40,374 nt of DNA. Source: Nemertoderma westbladi (lineage: Eukaryota; Xenacoelomorpha; Nemertodermatida; Nemertodermatidae). Both the position numbers and the translations under genes were made by a program. How positions within the stretch are numbered: the first letter of the stretch is position 1; each line of letters opens with the position of its first letter. The stretch spans positions 1-40,374 of the forward strand of contig JAUCBJ010002383.1 in assembly GCA_032718475.1 (NCBI GenBank), given 5' to 3'. Positions 34,727-40,374 of this stretch are shown piece by piece. The notes under the pieces are model-generated. The model saw only the letters and a program-made list of their open reading frames with translations, was not told the DNA's origin and did no database searches.

Positions 34727-35071
34727 TCACAAGTACCCTTAGAAATCCATTTTCATGGTCCATGCAAAATTTCATCAAAATCGTTAGAGCCGTTTTTGCT
34801 CTAGGTCAGTAGTCAGTAGCCAGTAGCCAGTAGCCAGTAGCTTTTTTTTCTTACAGTAATCAAGTCTAACGACTTGCTAATTACATTTCAATTTAAATTT
34901 AAAGAAATAAATTAATTAAAACATAACTCAGTGAGCCTGCAAGTTAACTCACGCACACTGTCTAACCGGGTTAATTACACGCAAACAAATGAAATTATAG
35001 AAGAGAAGGAGAAACACAACACAGAATCGAGTGGGCCACTAAACTCCCAGGTTGCTGTATTACTTGCTATA

Positions 35072-35150
35072 GTGGGGGGTGGCCGTGATGGTTCATGGTT
35101 AATATACACTACCCTTTTAATAATGGGGGTCGTGCGAGTTTGAGTAAACC
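35072..35150 (+). other. Weak tRNA-like (SINE head) candidate
   Basis: GTGGCCGTGATGGTT (35079-35093) resembles an RNA polymerase III A box. About 45 bases later, GTCGTGCGAGTTTGAGTAAA (35129-35148) is a degenerate B box. Between them, ACCC (35111-35114) and GGGT (35127-35130) could form an anticodon-like stem. No intact cloverleaf, CCA end or tail is visible, so at best this is an old tRNA-derived SINE fragment. Confidence 0.25.
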
Positions 35151-36071
<921 letters not shown>

Positions 36072-36319
36072 AAGACCAGCCTGTCCTTCATCCTGTGATT
36101 GGATAAATTACCTGTATTTTCTACGTGCTAACATATTTTCGCTACTGGCTACCGGTACCTTACCGGTATTATTATACCGCATAAACAGATAACCAGATTG
36201 CAGTTCTGCAGTTGTTGCAATATTTTCATACTGTGCCTTTAACCAGCTAACTGTTTACCTTGACTGCAGACTGCTTGATAACATTTATGTTGCGACGACT
36301 GTGCCGCCAGGCACAAGGC

Positions 36320-36333
36320 ACTGTCAGTGTCAG
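36320..36333 (+). repeat. 14-bp direct repeat downstream of NEDD8
   Basis: Second copy of ACTGTCAGTGTCAG (see 35761-35774). No poly-A tract lies just before it, which weakens the idea of a retrocopy boundary. Confidence 0.7.
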
Positions 36334-36396
36334 GCCATCCGGTATTGCGATTTAGTCGCTAACGTCCGAACGTGTACCGGCAAGGTAATTAACATT

Positions 36397-36402
36397 AATA
36401 AA
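36397..36402 (+). terminator. Possible NEDD8 polyadenylation signal
   Basis: AATAAA about 325 bases after the NEDD8 stop codon and about 50 bases before the SMG9 start. If used, the NEDD8 3' end and the SMG9 5' UTR would be very close or overlapping. Confidence 0.4.
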
Positions 36403-36453
36403 ACTAAAATTAATTACCCATAACTGCATAATCCCATTGTTTTACATCGGGTG

Positions 36454-37236
36454 ATGGCGGACCGCAGACGACCAGGTTACGATGGTTTTACCGGCGACTT
36501 CCGCCGTCCCGTTCACCCACGGACGCCTCACCCCCCGCCTTTCCGTTACCCCCACTACGACGACTACGAACCGCCTTGGTACCGAGGAAACACCCCGTTC
36601 GACGAGGAGGGACCAACAACGAAACACCCGACTCTCCTCACTAAATCAACGGCTACGAACAACGACAGAGAGGACAAGAAAGAGGTGGATAAATCCAGTC
36701 AGGACTCCGACTGCGGTCCAATAGAAAGCAAACCGCCTCCCAGCGAACCGGCCTCCATACAATCGAAACTCTCCCTCCCTCCCGTCATGCCCAACGCAAT
36801 GAAACTTATCGACGAGTTTTATAACTGGCAGGAGATCCCCTCGGACTTCCTTCTGGACCAAACGGACTTCCTCGTGGTCGGAGTCGCCGGTCTCCAGGGC
36901 TCCGGTAAGTCCACCGTTCTCTCCATGATCGCCGGCAACCCCGATTCGCTTCTCGCTCCCGGGGGCTCCGACGACTATCTCTTCGCCTCGCAGAATCTCG
37001 AGACACGCGAGCGCGCCCTGCACGAGACCTACGGATTAGATATGTTCGTGACTCGCGAGAGAGTCATCCTCCTCGATGTGCAACCGCTGCTCAGCTCGGC
37101 CGTTCTCGATAGTTTCATTAAGATGGATTCGGTTGTACCTCCCGACTTCCAGTTCGCGGAGAATCTCAACGAGATCCATTCCCTTCAGCTCCTCGCCTTT
37201 CTCGTCGGGGTTTGCCACGTTGTCCTTATTGTCCAG
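36454..37236 (+). CDS. SMG9: SMG9, exon 1 (residues 1-261)
   Basis: SMG9 binds SMG8 and the SMG1 kinase; the complex controls UPF1 phosphorylation in nonsense-mediated mRNA decay. Exon 1 holds a Pro/charged, probably disordered N-terminus (about 1-110), then the SMG9 G-like domain. LLDQTDFLVVGVAGLQGSGK (133-152) contains the P-loop GLQGSGKST (146-154). VILLDVQP (204-211) is at the Walker B-like position, and LQLLAFLVGVCHVVLIVQ closes the exon. The human protein has the same order (LLDQTD, GLQGTGKS, FLDTQP, VCHVVIVVQ). The start is the ATG at 36454 with G at -3 and +4; the GTG just before it is an open-frame artefact. The donor CAG|GTTGGT follows codon 261 in phase 0. Reading through would add 12 intronic codons and then stop. 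The three exons give 451 residues against 520 in human, mostly through a shorter N-terminus. Confidence 0.95.
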
Positions 37237-37464
37237 GTTGGTGGATCATTCTTAATAAACCGTGACGTCACATAGAGTGTGCCATGATCAAAACATTACA
37301 ACTTGAATAGCAAATCTTAGAAAGAATGATCTCCATTCAATTGCTACTATAATTATTGTAAAAATTAATATTATATTTAATAATATTATTATTTTGTATT
37401 TATTATTATTTCTATTAACTATTATTATTAATATTCTCTGCAATCTAATATCATTGTATTGTAG
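37237..37464 (+). other. SMG9 intron 1
   Basis: GT...AG intron of 228 bp, strongly AT-rich (TTATTATT runs), starting GTTGGT and ending TTGTAG. Splicing joins IVQ directly to DW, matching the conserved VVQDW of SMG9. Confidence 0.9.
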
Positions 37465-37616
37465 GATTGGATACTAGACTACGATCTGTTATCGTTTATA
37501 CTTAAGGCTGAGATGCTGAAACCAGCGACCCCACCACCTCCGTCTGACTCACCGGACCCGCAATCTGAACCAATCAGCTCGGAGTATTTCCCGTCTGTCG
37601 TCTTTGTTATGAACAA
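37465..37616 (+). CDS. SMG9: SMG9, exon 2 (residues 262-311)
   Basis: 152 bp encoding DWILDYDLLSFILKAEMLKP, a Pro/Ser-rich loop (ATPPPPSDSPDPQSEP) and YFPSVVFVMN. The human counterpart is DWFTDLSLYRFLQTAEMVKP, a Ser/Pro-rich loop, then YPHLVFLQNK, so this finishes the G-like domain core. The exon ends in phase 2 at the donor AACAA|GTTAGT. The split codon AA|A (Lys312) is completed by exon 3. The frame stays open past the donor to a TAA at 37651, so a gene finder could misplace the end. Confidence 0.92.
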
Positions 37617-37841
37617 GTTAGTAACGTATCTACGTGTCGGTAGTACAATATAAAGTAGAAGCTGCAACCCAATACATGGCCGATAGACTGTTTAAGGCCT
37701 TCACACAGGTAAATGTCAGATATGAAGGAAGATACTCTAATTACTAATATGTGTTTATTGATGTTGTATAAACCATTTTGTGTGTCCAGTAAAATTGTAT
37801 TTTAAAATCAATTTTTCGAAGATAACATAATAATATTACAG
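37617..37841 (+). other. SMG9 intron 2
   Basis: GT...AG intron of 225 bp, from GTTAGT to ATTACAG. It contains a short open stretch (37654-37708) that ends in a donor-like CAGGTAAAT and could mislead gene prediction, but no frame through it joins exons 2 and 3 correctly. Confidence 0.85.
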
Positions 37842-38262
37842 ATGCGAACCAACCATTCTGTACACACCGACAGCCACAGAGAACCTCCAATCGTTCTACC
37901 ATTACTTCTTCCAACATTCCCGTCTCCGAACCACCAACGGGGTCAACATATTCCGATCCGAGATTCTACCCAAACGCAGCGCCTCTAGTAAGTCGCACCG
38001 CAAAGTCAACGTGTTCCTGCTGCCCGACTGGTCGGCGTCGGACAGTCTCGGACAGGGCGACTCGGACACCCCCGGACAACGCGGCGGTCTGTACGGAACC
38101 TGCGTCCGGGCGTTACGACGACAGGTCCTGGCGGCGGCTCGACCATCGTTCCTTCCGTTCCATTCCTTCTCGGAACGCAGTTGGTTGATATACGCGCAGA
38201 AGACGTGGGAAACATTACGGAAGAGCAGTATGTTGGTGGAGTACGGGAAACTGTTGAAGTAA
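37842..38262 (+). CDS. SMG9: SMG9, exon 3 (residues 312-451, stop included)
   Basis: After the split Lys312 codon the frame gives CEPTILYTPTATENLQSFYH, then FFQHSRLRTTNGVNIF, matching human LMAHSHLRYKGTLSML. Next comes VNVFLLPDW (human VNLFLVPFM), a Gly/Asp-rich loop, GLYGTCVRALRRQVLAAARP (human SLVSKLRSQVMSMARP), SFSERSWLIYAQKTWETLRK (human TILTEKNWFHYAARIWDGVR) and the end SSMLVEYGKLLK (human SSALAEYSRLLA). These C-terminal helices are near-diagnostic for SMG9. The stop TAA is at 38260-38262. No frameshift or internal stop was found, so the gene appears intact. Only two introns is few for a gene that is heavily split in vertebrates. Confidence 0.94.
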
Positions 38263-39689
38263 AACAAATGGAGTGCTCTATCGGTTACACATTGATTTTA
38301 TTATTAATTACTTCGTTATTATTTGGATATAGTTGCGGTATATTTAATTAATATTCGTTATCTTTCTATAACAACCTTGTTGTTACATCGATATTCGCCA
38401 TCTTATTGTTGTTACAGCGAAGTGATACATTTACACACAATTTAGTCCTTATTGGTAATTTAATAAGCTCTGTCAACGTAAACTTTATTGTTTATGTCAT
38501 TCAAGTTCAATATTGGAATAATATAAACGGCTAATCTCTATTTATTTTACGTTTCAAAGTAAAATCATTTTAAAATGTTCGATGTATTAAGTCATTATAA
38601 TTCAATTTCCATCATCACTTCTTCTTGCTATCTTGTTTGGTTCGATATCACTGCCGCGGTCCATGGAAATAATTAAAATGTGTTTCTATGGTGCTCAATT
38701 AAAAAGTGTGAAAGGGTATAAAAGTCTATCATCTTTAAATTTCTTTACTATCCTGTTCCCATGGCAATAAAGTTAATGACTAATTTGAATCCTGCTTATT
38801 TACCAATAATTATATAAAAATAAACCCATCAATTTTTATATAAAGTAAATTTATTTTATTTTCCAAATCGTAATTTTGGAATCACATATAGTTATTCTGT
38901 AGTTTTGGTGTCTATCACCAAAATAATTGTCCAATCAGAGAACTCGACATGCATTTTGATGTTTTGCTCTTTCCAGAATATTAAATTGTAGTTAACAGAA
39001 ACTACAAATCGTAACAAAGGGTATCAGTTGCAAAAATGTGTGAGATTCTAAAAAATCGATTTCCAACAGGATGTCGTACCTAATTCTTATTTTATTATCC
39101 TCATATCTACAGAATTGTAACAAGTTCAAGCGACAAATATTTTGATTCTAACCCTTTTATTATCTCCTTTACTCTCAAACCAAATGTAGAGAGTTTATCG
39201 TCTGGCCTTTTCCACCTTGGCGATTTCAGAAACACAACACAATATTTTTCTATGAACCTTTGCATCGTCATCCAAACTAAAACCAACCAAATTATTATTT
39301 ATTACCATTAGGAAAATATTATTCAAATAGTTCAGTGAAACAGTTGACTTCAGTTATTTGTAGAAACTTCTGGGTTTGCAAGGCCGTAACGCCAAGGCCA
39401 CGATTGGAGTGAAATTGATTGCCGTAGAAAAATGCAGATCATGATGTTAAATAGTTATAGGGACTGTCTTACAGACAGAGGAATTCTCGGATGGATCCCT
39501 CGAGTACTGAGGGACTCTTGAGATATTATCTTCTTCACCATGAATCACTATCATTTGGATTGAGGCGTTTGAATGTCTGACTTGTATTAAAATTTGCTAG
39601 AATGGTCGTATTTTTTATCAAAATTATATTTTTTATTGGCAAAATACGAATTTGTTATTTTATAGTTCATAAGAAAGTATTTACACGTT
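38263..39689. other. SMG9 3' flank, no further gene recognised
   Basis: AT-rich sequence holding the SMG9 3' UTR. No long open frames, transposon hallmarks or RNA genes were recognised. Confidence 0.55.
38766..38771 (+). terminator. Possible SMG9 polyadenylation signal
   Basis: AATAAA about 505 bases past the SMG9 stop, on the coding strand. Another AATAAA-type hexamer lies near 38817. Which is used cannot be told from sequence. Confidence 0.4.
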
Positions 39690-40015
39690 CGTGGGGTCTT
39701 CGCGCAGCACGAAGTGAGCAAAGCCTTTAGCATATGGGTACCATTAACGATTTGTCTGCTGTTAGTCAGACGTCTTCAACACAATACTCGTCCTCGTCTT
39801 GTGCCTCGTTGCGTTCGTTCGTTTTTGAAGAAACTTCAGTTTCTTTCTAAACTTTTGACGGACTACATACATACCAAGTTTCGTTTAATTTCATCAAGGA
39901 ATAACCGAGTTATTAGCGATCAAAAATTTACGACGACAGACGACGACGACGACGACGGACAACTCGCCAATGGCACCCATATGGAAAGGCTCGCTCACTT
40001 CGTGGCTCGCCCCAC
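39690..40015. mobile_element. Palindromic non-autonomous element with inverted ends and an (ACG)n tract
   Basis: The left arm (about 39691-39745) and right arm (39969-40015) are inverted copies. GTGGGG pairs with CCCCAC, CACGAAGTGAGC with GCTCACTTCGTG, GCCTTT with AAAGGC, and CATATGGGTACCATT with AATGGCACCCATATG (one mismatch). The interior has CCAAGTTTCGTTTAATTTCA, then ATAACCGAGTTATT, then an ACG microsatellite (39930-39957). An open frame spans it (39714-40073) with an Asp run from the microsatellite, but it looks like translated repeat. Superfamily unknown. It shares a microsatellite and an AATTTCATCAA word with the candidate HINE at 33742-34882. Confidence 0.6.
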
Positions 40016-40374
40016 AAGGACTAAGGCTATTTGTGTAAGACTATGGTCACGCTGGGTATTCTTGGCGGTGTGATGTAATTTCACTTAAATTTAATTTAGC
40101 TTTGCTGTGATTACTTCCCATGCCGCTAATGAAATATGCAACGGATCTAGTGACCTTTTCGATGGATCTTGAACCTGAAGTACTTTGTCTGGATGGAACT
40201 TTGTTACTCTAATTCTGGGATTGATTTATCCAACACAGTATCTATCAACCCTCCCCATGCAAGGGAATTAATGATACTCCAATCCGGTTCCGTAATGAAC
40301 CGAAACAATGTGAGCTTCTATACGTTATGTTTATCTTTATTCAAAGCAAATGTGAAGCGAATCAAAGATATAGC
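40016..40374. other. No gene recognised
   Basis: The last 359 bases show no coding or repeat structure that I can support. Confidence 0.5.

Larger units (their letters stand above)
33742..34882 (-). mobile_element. Candidate Helentron-associated non-autonomous element (HINE-like)
   Basis: Read on the minus strand, the element starts with AGCAAGTCGT (complement of 34869-34878). It then has a T/A-rich run, five copies of a 7-bp microsatellite (GYCAGTA on the plus strand, 34805-34839), and a core (34760-34800) containing CAAAATTTCATCAAAATCG. It ends with the inverted copy ACGACTTGCT (complement of 33769-33778), followed two bases later by a perfect terminal stem-loop. That stem-loop is ACGGGCC, TAGC, GGCCCGT on the plus strand (33749-33766). 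Subterminal inverted repeats, an internal microsatellite and a 3' terminal hairpin are features described for Helentron-derived elements such as DINE-1. No Rep/helicase coding is present. The exact ends and clade are inferred. Confidence 0.5.

Noticed and set aside
36072-36453. NEDD8-SMG9 operon with trans-splicing
   Set aside because: No acceptor-like pyrimidine-AG just before the SMG9 start, and the spacing is larger than typical operon gaps. No sequence support.
37654-37708. Apparent extra SMG9 exon or frameshift (an open stretch ending in a donor-like CAGGTAAAT)
   Set aside because: It first looked like a conserved SMG9 segment after a frameshift. No splice phase joins it to both neighbours, while the donor at 37617 and acceptor at 37841 join exons 2 and 3 in frame with full homology. 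It is intronic.
39714-40073. 119-codon open frame with an Asp run
   Set aside because: It spans the palindromic element, and the Asp run is a translated microsatellite; treated as repeat, not a gene.

Overview
This is metazoan nuclear DNA. It carries a spliced SMG9 gene, a NEDD8 gene, non-LTR retrotransposon copies, small palindromic DNA elements and a very large minisatellite. Flanks are AT-rich, exons GC-rich, and introns short (about 225 bp each). The gene content and repeat style fit an invertebrate, perhaps a marine deuterostome. The species cannot be fixed from sequence alone. There are no bacterial operons, CRISPR arrays, rRNA genes or confident tRNA genes. Layout: (1) 1-1317 is non-coding and holds a nested palindromic, MITE-like element bounded by poly-C and poly-G runs. 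(2) 1318-5735 is a LINE nested inside a relative. The older copy lies at about 1318-2495 plus 5033-5735. It is split by a younger copy (2496-5032) flanked by an 11-bp target-site duplication. The younger copy keeps a structured 5' leader, the start of an AP-type endonuclease, a long reverse transcriptase frame and a (TAG)4 3' end, but has lost the region between endonuclease and RT. Both copies are defective. (3) 5879-32055, about 65% of the window, is one uninterrupted 40-bp minisatellite, roughly 650-700 units by length. It has 28-bp short variants, linked unit haplotypes, a duplicated block of about 1.45 kb, and locally distinct higher-order patterns. (4) 32056-35825 is non-coding. It holds a 91-nt foldback hairpin, a candidate Helentron-associated non-autonomous element (33742-34882), a weak tRNA-like SINE candidate, and a low-complexity region upstream of NEDD8. 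(5) 35826-36071 is an intact, intronless NEDD8 gene of 81 codons. (6) 36454-38262 is SMG9 in three exons, a complete 451-residue frame once two introns are removed. (7) 38263-40374 is non-coding and ends with a palindromic element at 39690-40015. NEDD8 (protein neddylation) and SMG9 (SMG1 kinase regulation in nonsense-mediated mRNA decay) lie head-to-tail with 382 bp between coding regions. They are ordinary neighbours with no sign of a shared transcript. The most unusual parts are the satellite and the LINE 5' leader, where tandem hairpin modules show compensatory base changes and a pseudoknot can be drawn.
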